From Cafeteria roenbergensis (Eukaryota; Sar; Bigyra; Bicosoecida; Cafeteriaceae), in the NCBI GenBank assembly GCA_008330645.1, contig VLTN01000005.1, positions 558,001-622,000 of the forward strand: DNA of 64,000 nucleotides, written 5' to 3'. The first letter of the stretch is position 1. Each line of letters starts with the position of its first letter. The position numbers and the translations under genes were made by a program. Below the pieces are notes generated by a model that ran no database searches, was not told the DNA's origin, and was given only the letters and a program-made list of their open reading frames with translations. This document shows positions 53,725 to 62,419 of the stretch, one piece after another.

Positions 53725-56237
53725 TTTGAAGTTGCACTTGTCGTTCATTGCGCCAGAGAGACTGCACAAGATTGTCCCGATGCGGCCAGAACTGGCTGCA
53801 GCGTCAGCGAACAGAGAATGGTTTGTGCGCGCCCTCGGCCTCCGAATTCTGAGTCACAACACAAGGATGGTCTCGCCAGAGTGGCCCAAATTCGACACAG
53901 TCTCGCACTGCACAAATCTCAAGTCAAACGCGGAAGCAATGCCAGCCGGAAGCAAGACCTGGGTCGCTTTTGATTCTATCCGGGACATGTCTGCCTGACG
54001 AACCGATGCCATATGGTTGCAGCTAGTTGACAGCCACTTTGCAGCAACGACAGGGGAAGAGACCCTATTGACTCGACTCAAAATGTTGTGAAGCAAGTTG
54101 TCATTGTCCATGATCTGCTTGGAAGTGCACAGGTCGAGAAGCTTGGCAGTCACATCCACAAGGATCAGAGACTTGCCGGCGAAAATGACCGCGACACTGA
54201 TTCTGAGGCATTGCGAATACAAACAAGGTGCGGACTCACACATGTGAGACTTCACAGCCGAGCAGCAAGGATGAGAGGAAACCATTTTGCCTGGAGATTG
54301 CCGAGGGGTCTTCTCGCTCACTTGCCGGTCGCATGAACACTGGTCGGATCGGCCACGAATGCTTGCAGCGAGAGAGGGTCGCTGGGACTACTGTGTGGCT
54401 TTGGGATTAAGATTGCAAGAGCGGACAACTGCTTTACGGTTCGGCAGCGAAGCGACAAAGGAGGACATCCACGTTGCAGCAGCTGACTGCCTTTTTTTCG
54501 GAAAGCCTCGAACAGCCGCTTTTGCCGACGTGCTATCATTCGTTAGCTCTCCCAGGAACAACTGGAATCTGGATTCGCATTCTTTATACTGAGCCAACGA
54601 CTGCATTGTAGTGGTCGAACAAAACCAGACGCGCCACGGGCACCCTTTGGAAACGATGCGGTTGTCACGTGCGATCACAGTGAACCATTGCACTGAGCTA
54701 CTTGCACGTTTGCTGAGCAAAAGGCTGTGTATTCCGGGCCCTTGAGCACGGATTGATCACTTGCGCACGACTTCATGCCCCTGGTACTCTGCTAAGCTTT
54801 CTGGCCCAGCAAGGCCGCAAAGGCCCTTCCCTGGCGAGCGACGGAGGCAACTCGAGCAAAACTTGCGACGGGTAAGAATTGGTTGGGAATCCCCCCCAAA
54901 GCATCAGATTCATCCGACTTGCCTGATTTTATCGGAATGGCAGCGTGTTTGGCAACGAGTTGTTCGAGTCATAGTCCAGAGGGTCCACCGGCGATTCGAT
55001 TCGTTCCGTCCGTCGGCTTCTTCGAGAACGCGCTCGAAGTGCATGTTGGGACGCGAAGGGGCCGCTTGAGCGTGTTCTTGCTAGATTTGTTCGCTGCTTG
55101 TGCGGCGAACAGGTGAAGAGCCATCCGCATGAGATTGCCCTTCGGATCGTGCTTCAAAGCATGTCCTCTTTTGCCGGCATCGATGAAGTACCTTGACCGG
55201 GTTTGAGTGGACTCTGAAACTTGCAACTGCCTGCTCCTGAGTGAGTCGTGTGTGTGCTGTTATCCAGACAAGCCATTCTTGTCGCACACGATCTTCGAAT
55301 CGAGTCGGAGGCTGACGATGCTGCCAACTGTCGTTGCTCCGGAGTGCCATGGAAGCAAGCACCTCTGTCTTTGACGAGGGTGATTCAAAGTCTGGTTTTC
55401 CATGGGGACGTGACTCTCCCTTCCGCCACTTGAGGGCGATTCAACAGGCACAGCGGACCCAAGACGTCTCGACTTTGACGCCTTCGCCAAACCGAGTGTG
55501 TGGATCTGATTGGGCCATGCAGCCACAGCAGCTTGGCGCAAGTGTAGAGCGGTGAGTCCAAACGGAGGAAGCCTGGCAACACACTGCTCTGTGGATTTGG
55601 GTCCTGACCGACATGGGCATGTCTTGGCACTTTTTGAAGGTTCCGCACGCGCGGGCTGCTGGGCCGAGCTCGCTCTCGTTCGCCTCCGGAGAAAGTACGC
55701 ATACAGACCGTGCACACCGCCTTCCTCCTGCTACAGTGCGATCCATGCGAAGAGGCACCACTTATGGGCAACGTGCAAGTTTGCAGAGACCGCCATTGAG
55801 TAGGGCAAGCCATGGGTGCCAGATTCGCTCAGCGAAGATTCGCAGCGGTCCCGCCCGATCCTAGCCAGACAACAGACGATCCAGCCGTGGCCGTCTGTGT
55901 GAGTGTGACTTGTGCCCACTTTGGCGAATGCCAGCCGCAACCTGCGGTGCCTCGCTGCGCAGGCTGTCCTGCCAAACAGGTGCGTGAAGTCCCACGCGAA
56001 GAGGCAGCCAGCCATCGCGAACATTCCCTGCACCTCCTGCCTGCAACGTAAACATTCGCGGAGGACTTGTTGGGTCTTGCAATTCATTCAAGCAATTCAC
56101 AAGGTCAAGCTCTTCTGCCAGGCTGGTTACCCGAACCAATACGCGGCTGCCACGGCAATTGTAAACGCGAGAACAGCGAAATGAACGCACGAGGACCTGC
56201 TCAAGAGCCCGGACTCCCTCAGGACACCTACAAGCGG
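53725..56237. other. Island left part: no intact gene, decayed-looking
   Basis: 2.5 kb without a convincing intact gene. Short open stretches occur on both strands, mostly more protein-like on the minus strand, none with a recognisable domain apart from the faint ankyrin-like trace listed separately. It could be a decayed gene array or non-coding filler of the inserted segment. Confidence 0.5.
55250..55850 (-). pseudogene. Possible ankyrin-repeat remnant
   Basis: On the minus strand, short peptides in more than one frame look like pieces of ankyrin repeats: FGLTALHLRQAAVAAW, and upstream GQDPNPQ (compare the GADPN turn). No continuous repeat array can be read, so if real this is a broken ankyrin gene. 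The match is weak and by eye only. Confidence 0.25.
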
Positions 56238-57896
56238 TCATGTGAGCTCGAGTTGGGCTCTTGCTTGGAGCTGGACCTTGGCGTGTTTTATTGCCGTTTC
56301 GGCTAACGTTCGAAAGCTTGCCGACAATGCGCCGCGCTCAGAAGACGAAAGTCCCGTGGCCGTCGCGCCGAGTTGCGAGGCAGACACTTGGCCAACTCTG
56401 GCTTGCAGGGAGCCTGGTAGTTTGCGTTTGAACGCCATCTTGCCGTCTTGCGAATCCTCGTCCATACCGCCGTGAGAAGGCACAATTGTTGAGCTGCCAC
56501 CGTGAGCCCCCGAGAGGAATTCGTGCCGGAATGACATTTGAACGCATTCCAGCTGGTCGTCCTTGGCCTTAGCGACTGCCTTGAGGGACTCGGCACTGAA
56601 CGGGGCGCCATCGATCGGAAGGATGTGGATGTGAACCACCAAATAATCATGCTTCGCGATGCGGTCGAAGTCGTCGCAAGCAGCGTTGGCGGCAAGCTTC
56701 CTGGCCTTTCTGAATCGCGCCTTGGTCCCGTCGACATCCACAGCGCCCTTGCGCTTGTAGCGCACAAAGACGTCGTAGTTGGCCTGTGCGCCGCTCCCGT
56801 AAGAGATCACGTCACATGCTGATGAAGCCGGCTTTGAAGTGTCGTACCACCCATCTTCGACCATCAGGGCCGCGTGAAGAAGATCCGGGAATCGCACCAG
56901 TCCGTACCCTTCAGCGAAGAGCTTCTCGTCCAGCTCACGAGTTGTAAAGAGATCCGTTTCGCCGCCTCGGACTGCGAATTTTTTGACGAGGTCCAGCTGC
57001 TCCTTGATTCGTGCCGAGCAATCAAGTGTCGACGAACGCTCAAGTTGCCGCAACTCAATTGCTTGCTGAATTGCCGAGAGCGCGCTCGTCCCCAAACCAA
57101 ACACCTTCTTCAGGCGTGCTGCGAACCCAATTTTCCCGGACGACGACCCCCATGTGACGAATGCAACGATGTAGCAGTTGCGCTCCCAAACCAAGACCAC
57201 CGGTGCTCCCGAGCAGCCTGGTTCAAACGTGCCCTCATCTTCGGCTTCAAGCCTGAGCGCCTCGTCCGACTTGCAATACCCCTCAAACACTTCGAACTGC
57301 TTAGAGGTCATTCCAACGGCTCCACTCGTGGTATCTGTGGCTAGCAACTTGGCCTTCACTGGCACAGCCCTGCGCTCGTCTGGAAGGACGACGAAAGCAT
57401 CGAACCCGTCTGGAGCAAGCGATGGCTCAAGGTCAACCACGCCTTCAATTCTCAGGAATTTTTCGCAGCCAGAGAAGTCCCAGTCTGAAACGGCCAGAGA
57501 GCCCTTCTTGAACATTGGGGTGCGAGAATGCCCGACCGGCACGAATGAAAAGTCGGTGAAGTTGCCTTCTTCACTGGGCATGTGAGATACGACAAGGCGG
57601 TCTTTGGCCTCTTGCACAACCTCCTCCCAATCGCCTTCGCTGGTTTGGGCAAAGCCTCGAAGAGTCGTGATGTCTCGTCCGAATACGTGCGTTGGGCCAA
57701 CAAGGAGCCCTCCAGCACCAAAAGCCCATCCCGAGCAGGTCCCAAGGCTGTCATCGTCGAATGCGACAAGAATGCAACCTGCCAAGATTTCGTCAAGTAT
57801 GTCGCCTGCGACAGCACCCAAAAATACGATTCCCCGGCACAGGTCAGGCAGTGTGCGGACCACGTGGCCATGCTGTCCATGAAGGAAGGCACGCAT
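56238..57896 (-). CDS. Trypsin-like serine protease with unknown C-terminal half
   Basis: Intact frame, 552 residues from the ATG at 57896 (MRAFLHGQHG); the frame stays open to 58070, so the start is uncertain. Residues ~38-240 fit a chymotrypsin-fold protease: CSGWAFGAGGLLVGPTHVF supplies His70, NFTDFSFVPVG a plausible Asp115, and EPGCSGAPVV the nucleophile Ser229 in the GxSG setting, followed by a strand pair (NCYIVAFVTWG). The short, simple core and GCSGAP motif recall both cellular trypsin-like proteins and polyprotein-processing proteases of viruses; sequence alone does not decide. Residues ~270-552 match nothing I know: a helical region (LDLVKKFAVRGGETDLFT), a central KHDYLVVHIHILPIDGAPF stretch and a polar tail. 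Base composition is unlike all other genes here, suggesting transfer. It is the only intact open frame of the island. Confidence 0.6.
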   Translation of the reverse strand: MRAFLHGQHGHVVRTLPDLCRGIVFLGAVAGDILDEILAGCILVAFDDDSLGTCSGWAFGAGGLLVGPTHVFGRDITTLRGFAQTSEGDWEEVVQEAKDRLVVSHMPSEEGNFTDFSFVPVGHSRTPMFKKGSLAVSDWDFSGCEKFLRIEGVVDLEPSLAPDGFDAFVVLPDERRAVPVKAKLLATDTTSGAVGMTSKQFEVFEGYCKSDEALRLEAEDEGTFEPGCSGAPVVLVWERNCYIVAFVTWGSSSGKIGFAARLKKVFGLGTSALSAIQQAIELRQLERSSTLDCSARIKEQLDLVKKFAVRGGETDLFTTRELDEKLFAEGYGLVRFPDLLHAALMVEDGWYDTSKPASSACDVISYGSGAQANYDVFVRYKRKGAVDVDGTKARFRKARKLAANAACDDFDRIAKHDYLVVHIHILPIDGAPFSAESLKAVAKAKDDQLECVQMSFRHEFLSGAHGGSSTIVPSHGGMDEDSQDGKMAFKRKLPGSLQARVGQVSASQLGATATGLSSSERGALSASFRTLAETAIKHAKVQLQARAQLELT

Positions 57897-58157
57897 ACAC
57901 AGGCACCGCGTGCTAGCGGGGGCTAGCGTGGAACGGGTGGCGATCCCCACGTGGACTCGAACCGGCGTGCTCGCCTGGAGGGCGAACTTGCGAGCGCGTC
58001 GGGTGGCCTGCGCTTGCCTCGAGTCACAGCGGGCCCGGGCTTGTTGCCCGAACCAGCGGTGAGCACCCACTGATCTTGAGGGACAGCAGCAAACTACATT
58101 TCATCACAAACATGGCTCAGTGCCGCTTGCTCTTGACGCACCAGGAAATTCCGAACT

Positions 58158-58263
58158 TGCTGGCGCTGCTGGCGCTGCAGCCGCCGCCGCCGCCGCCGCA
58201 GGCGCTGGCGCTGCTGCCGCTGCTGGCGCTGGCGCTGGCGCTGCTGGCGCTGACGCTGCTGCC
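58158..58263 (+). repeat. GCTGGC/GCCGCC compound simple repeat
   Basis: About 106 bp made of CTGGCG, CTG and CCG triplets, reading as Leu-Ala repeats on the plus strand. It lies just right of the low-G+C island. Confidence 0.85.
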
Positions 58264-58685
58264 ATCTCGCTCTGAGGACAAAAAGGCAGCATCGCATTGA
58301 ACAAAGGGCTCGGTACACCCTCAGCAGATGCATGCCCGTCGTGCGCTGCAATGTGCAGCTCGTCTGGTTCATGGCTCGACAAAAAAAACCTGAGTCGCGC
58401 GGTCGGACAGTGCGTCGGCAGCCATTCGGGCAGCGCTGCACGCTCAGGTGTTCCCATGCGTCACTCCTTTGCAAGCAGGGGCGGGGGGCTTGCCTCTGGT
58501 CCGTTTCCTCTCGAGCGCATCACCCCGGAGGACGGCCTTGAAGAACAGCCGTCTTCTCGCCTGGGCGCCAGAGCACCGCATCCCAACACCAGGCCGGCTT
58601 GGGGCTGCGGGACTCACAGGGCGAGGACCGACGCTCCTCTCGGCGGGAGGCGAGGTGCTGGCTGAAAGGGTAGGGCGGAAACCTC

Positions 58686-58772
58686 AACGCGGAATATGCC
58701 AACGCGGAATATGCCAACGCGGAATCCTCAACGCGGAATATCCAACTCCGACTGTGCCAACGCGGCAGTTGC
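58686..58772 (+). repeat. 15-bp tandem repeat, about six units
   Basis: Unit AACGCGGAATATGCC is exact at 58686-58700 and 58701-58715, then continues as degenerate 14-15-bp copies to about 58772 (AACGCGGAATCCTC, AACGCGGAATATCC, AACTCCGACTGTGCC, AACGCGGCAGTTGC). It is intergenic, upstream of nothing obvious on the plus strand and downstream of the OMA1 stop. Confidence 0.85.
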
Positions 58773-59148
58773 AAACGCACATGGAAGCCGACTGCACAAA
58801 CGCAGCCACCGCCGTCGGGCACCACCCGGCGCCCTCTGCTGGCGCAGCACCCGCGCTCGGCGCATCACGCTCAGCACCTCGCTTTGGGGCCGCGCTCGCG
58901 CCTGAGGTGCTTTTGGCTCTGCCGTTGCGACGCAGCCCGCCCGTTGGCTGGTAGCCTGCGCATGCCAGCGTGCCCAATCGAGGCATTTTTGGGTCGTCGT
59001 CCGCGCGGCCAGGCTGGGGCGCCGCGGACAAGCCTTGACGCGCGCGCAAGTCACGCCTTCGGCTCGGGCGCGCGACGTCACTCGCATGGCAGCTGGCTAC
59101 CTCGGCATACTTGCACACGCCCGCACACACAGCGCCATGCTTGACCCG

Positions 59149-60177
59149 TCAGACGGCGCGAGCCGGTGCGCCCAAAATCCAGCTTGCCCAGCTTTGCTTG
59201 GACTGCCCGGCGTGCCTGGCGCACGAGTCCACGACCCCTCCACAGTGCGCCTCCTGCGTCGGCGCCAGCCTCAGGGCTTCCGCCCGACAAGCCGTGACCC
59301 TGGAGGCGTCGCTGGGGTGCGTCGACAGCAGCTCCAGGCTCCGAGTGCCAGAGTGGATGCGCTCGTGGAACTCAGCGGCGCCCCGCAGGTCGAAGCAGGC
59401 CCTGGCCATGATCTCCATGCCGATCTTGTCCGCCTCCCGCTCCATGGTCCGGCTCATGGGAAGCTGCAGCCCAAAGTCGACCATGGGGCCGATGGCTGGA
59501 CTAGTGCGGGACACGAGCCCTGCAAACACGAAGAAGGGGGCCCAGGCCAGCTTTTCCGCGGAGTGTCGGGCGACCGCGTGCGCGCACTCGTGCGACAGCA
59601 CGGCCGCGAGCATGTCTGCGCCAGAGGACTTGGGCGGCGGCAGCTCGTCGTCGGCGCCCGCCTCGCGCATGATCTGCTCGATGCGCCGAAGCAGGCCTGT
59701 GTAGACCACGACCACCCTCCCCGGCGCGCAATACGCGTTCACCTCCGGCGAGTCCTTCACGAACACGCGCCACTGCCTGTCCCCGCGACCGGCCACGCCG
59801 TCTGCCGCCCTCGCCACGCGCTCGACGATGGACACAACGAGCCTAGCGTCGCGGTGGTCGGCGTCCACCGCGCCGTCCTCAACCGAGTCGGTGTACGTCG
59901 CGCCGATGGCGTCCTCCAGCGCCTCGCTGACGACCATGAGCCGGAGGCGCCCGGTGACCGGGGCCTCCTCGACGGAGCTCGCCAGCCCCGCGCCCGCGAC
60001 CATGAGCGCCCCGAACAGCAAATTGCGTGCTCGCCTTGTGCCCGGCGACGTTTTCTCGACCACTGGGTAGAAGGTGGCTGCGTGCTGGGGCTTGAAGCAG
60101 CGCCGTGCGGCGGCAGCCGTCCCGACAGGCAGCCTGCAGCCGCGTCGCAGGACCCTGCCAGCCCGGGACGGCAGCAT
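59149..60177 (-). CDS. OMA1: OMA1-like mitochondrial zinc metallopeptidase (M48)
   Basis: Membrane metallopeptidase of the inner mitochondrial membrane; in yeast and animals OMA1 cleaves unfolded inner-membrane proteins, OPA1 and stress regulators. The frame encodes 342 residues from the ATG at 60177. The N terminus is rich in Arg and Ala without acidic residues (MLPSRAGRVLRRGCRLP), consistent with a mitochondrial presequence, and is followed by a hydrophobic stretch (LLFGALMVAGAGLASS). The zinc-binding HExxH is HECAH within AVLSHECAHAVARHSAEKL (~195-200), and the third ligand is in TMEREADKIGMEIM. FVKDSPEVNAYCAPGRVVVYTGLL, with its cysteine-containing NAYCAPG where many homologues have NAFALPGG, and the C-terminal THPSDASRV motif also match the OMA1/M48C family. 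Its start lies only 137 bp from the divergent CFAP20-domain gene. Confidence 0.9.
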   Translation of the reverse strand: MLPSRAGRVLRRGCRLPVGTAAAARRCFKPQHAATFYPVVEKTSPGTRRARNLLFGALMVAGAGLASSVEEAPVTGRLRLMVVSEALEDAIGATYTDSVEDGAVDADHRDARLVVSIVERVARAADGVAGRGDRQWRVFVKDSPEVNAYCAPGRVVVVYTGLLRRIEQIMREAGADDELPPPKSSGADMLAAVLSHECAHAVARHSAEKLAWAPFFVFAGLVSRTSPAIGPMVDFGLQLPMSRTMEREADKIGMEIMARACFDLRGAAEFHERIHSGTRSLELLSTHPSDASRVTACRAEALRLAPTQEAHCGGVVDSCARHAGQSKQSWASWILGAPARAV

Positions 60178-60314
60178 CTAGGCCGGGACGGCTCCCTCGG
60201 GCCCTTTCGCACGCCGTGCGCGAGTGCCAGTGGCGCGCGACGGCGGCTGGGGCGGGCAGAGCCTGTTGCGCAAGCTGTGGTCAAACCGGTCACCGGGGCG
60301 CGGTGTTGGGGGCC

Positions 60315-62137
60315 ATGGCGGCGTTGCCGGCCCCCAAGGGGGGAATCCACCACTTGCTGTTCGCTGGGGCGTGAGTTCGACGCCCGAGGCGGGCGGCACG
60401 TGGGAGAGCTGCGGCATTGCCTGCCAGTGCAGTTGCAACGGTGCTGGCCCCGATCCTGTGTTGCCGCCGCAGGGACGAGCCGCTGTCTGGGTGGGACGTA
60501 TCGGCTCGCAACGGCTGGGTCCGGCGCGTGAAGGACGATCACATCCGGGAGCGGTGCCTGGAGCTGCACGGCGCGCACCCCGACAGTTGCTATATCACGC
60601 TGCCAGCGCGGCTTGACGAGGTGGTGGGCGTGAAGCGCCCGCAGGTGTTCACAATCGTGCTCAAGCTGGTGAGGCGCTTGCAGGACGTCTGGCTCCGGGG
60701 CCGCCTCGCGCCGCAGCTCGGACTTGCCGCGTTCGCGCCAGGCAACGCTTGACGCCGCTCTTTTGCGCGGCGCTACCGCGCGCTCAGCCGGCTGGCCCGC
60801 GCTGCGACGTCGGGCAGGCTCCTGACCGCCTTTCTCGCAAGCCTCCCGCCGTCTCGCCGCAGACGGGCGGCCACTGCGTGGTGGAGGTGCTGGTGCGCGA
60901 CGAGTCGGGCCAGCTGCGCCGGCTGCGGCTGTCCACTTCGCAGAGCTCTACCCGCGTGTCGCCGTTCCTGTGCGGCATCCCTCTGCGCGCGCCGAGGGGC
61001 CGCGAGGGCGAGTGGTGCGCGCTCTCGCTCGACCTGCAGGACGCCACGCGCCGCGCCTACGGCAAGGGCGCCTTCGAACTCGCGCGCGTGCAGTGCCACG
61101 CCAGCTGCAGGATATGGAGAGTGATGGTCACGACGGCGCCGGACGCAGCGCCTGGCGCCTCGGGCGCCTCGCCCGCCGCTGCCGGGGCCGGGTCCAAGCC
61201 GCCTCGCGCCGCCGCCGGCCGCCGGCGGCGCGCTACGGGCGGCACCCCTGACTCTGCTGATCCGTCCGCCGGCGCCGGCGGCGCCGCCCTCGATCCGCGC
61301 CTGCTCCCGACCCGCCGGCCTGAGCCCGCCAGCGCGCCGGCGCCGGTCTCTCTTTCCCGCCGGCCCGCCGCGGCCAGCCGGGGCCAGACCGAGTCCGCGC
61401 GCTCCGGCCGAGACAGCGGCAGAGGCGCCTCCACCTCCCCACGGGCAGGCGCCGGCACTGCGGCCCGTGGCGGGGCGTCGCATACCAGACCCAGCCGCGC
61501 GCCCCCGCGCCAGCCCGCCGCTGCAGTGCCCCCCCCGAGCCGATCGGCCCGCGCGCCGCCGTCGGGGCGCGCCCGCTCACCGCGTGCCCGTGTGGCCGCG
61601 TCGCTCGCAAGCACCGTCCCTCACCAGCGCGCTGGCGCATCGGCCGCGGTTCCCGGCCGCAGGGGCCGAGCGGCGGCCCGCCCCGCCGCCTCAGAGCGCG
61701 CCCCTGCCCTGGAAGCCGCCGCCGCCGCCGCCCCGCGCCTGCCCGCCGCGTCGCCCATGCGCTCCGCGTCGTCAGGCACGCGCTCGTCGGCGGGCTTCAG
61801 CGCGTCTGGCTCTGCCGCTGCCGTGCGGTCGCGTCGCGCCCACCGATCGCCGGCGCTGCCGACACAGAGCACGGCCGGCAGTCGGCGGTCCAGCGAGCGG
61901 CGCAGCGGCCGAGCCAGCGCGGCGCGGGCGGCAGGGGAGGCGTCCCTCACGTCGAGGGACGGCGGCGCCAACCGCAGGGCCCGGTCCGTGCCGCTGACGG
62001 CAGAGCCACTGTCGCTTCCGCTGGCCACCATCACGCTGGACCCGCTGCCCGACGCGAGCGCGCAGCAGCCGCGCCAGCTGCCGCGGGGCATGTCTGTGGT
62101 GGCGGACCTGGTGGCGCGAGCCACCGCCCTGGAATAG
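60315..62137 (+). CDS. CFAP20-domain protein with long basic/Ala-rich tail, 3 exons
   Basis: Protein related to CFAP20/BUG22, an axonemal and centriolar tubulin-associated factor. The exons are 60315-60370, 60473-60668 and 60863-62137 (GTGAG donors, CCGCAG acceptors, phases agree), giving 508 residues. The domain (~1-175) aligns along the CFAP20 fold: GADEPLSGWDVSARNGWVRRV, split by the first junction, then CYITLPARLDEVVGVKRP, FTIVLKL joined to TGGHCVVEVLVRD with exactly the family spacing, LSTSQSSTRVSPFLCGIPL, LDLQDATRRAYG and ARVQCHASCRIWRV. True CFAP20 is about 193 residues and extremely conserved, so this is a divergent paralogue, more like CFAP20DC in having an extra C-terminal region. 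That region (176-508) is Ala/Pro/Arg/Ser-rich and presumably disordered, possibly microtubule-binding through its basic charge. Confidence 0.85.
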
Positions 62138-62419
62138 CCCGGGGGCCGCACGCGCCCACTGCGCTGGGCCGACATGTGCGCCGGGAGCCAATGCGGGCGC
62201 GTGCTCGCCGCGGCGGGGAGTTGCGCTGTGTTGCTGCACCGCCGATGAGACGGAGTCTGCATGTGTGGAGGGGCCGCGCACGCGAAGTGTGGTAGAGCCA
62301 GTGGGAGAGCGCGTGGCAGCAAGACGCGTCGTCTCGGCGCGGGCGAACCGCTCGCGGCTGGTTGCATTGGCACGGGCGGCCACACCACGCAGCAGCAGCA
62401 TGTGCGCATCACGCGCGCA

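Larger units (their letters stand above)
53725..57930. other. Lower-G+C island between convergent host genes
   Basis: From just after the OSCA-like stop, hand-counted 60-base lines give 25/60, 35/60, 28/60, 27/60 and 32/60 G+C (lines at 54061, 54421, 54541, 56041, 56941), against 44/60 in a line of the neighbouring gene (51361). Codon choice in the protease frame is correspondingly relaxed. Composition returns to host level near 57.93 kb. The island lies in what would be the short 3'-to-3' spacer between the OSCA-like gene and OMA1. I see no terminal inverted repeats, reverse transcriptase, integrase, capsid or packaging ATPase, so its class is unknown. Horizontal transfer, an old endogenised virus-like element or a decayed transposon are all possible. 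Confidence 0.7.
57931..59148. other. Intergenic region with two tandem repeats, no gene seen
   Basis: 1.2 kb between the protease frame and the OMA1 stop. It starts with a G+C-rich segment containing a tRNA-like T-loop word, then a lower-G+C patch, a GCTGGC-type repeat, and a 15-bp tandem repeat. No open frame with protein-like character and no RNA gene could be supported. Confidence 0.5.

Noticed and set aside
57940-58060. tRNA-like gene on the minus strand (GGTTCGAGTCC T-loop word)
   Set aside because: Only two of five T-stem pairs can form around the loop and no matching acceptor 5' strand or D-arm is found, so it is not a functional tRNA and probably chance.
53725-58100. Endogenous mavirus/Polinton-type element or LTR retroelement
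   Set aside because: Composition and location would suit an endogenised element, but no capsid, packaging ATPase, polymerase, integrase, reverse transcriptase or terminal repeats are visible, and the segment is short. The class is left open.
58686-58772. CRISPR-like array
   Set aside because: Units of 15 bp are directly abutting with no spacers, in a eukaryotic context; this is a minisatellite.
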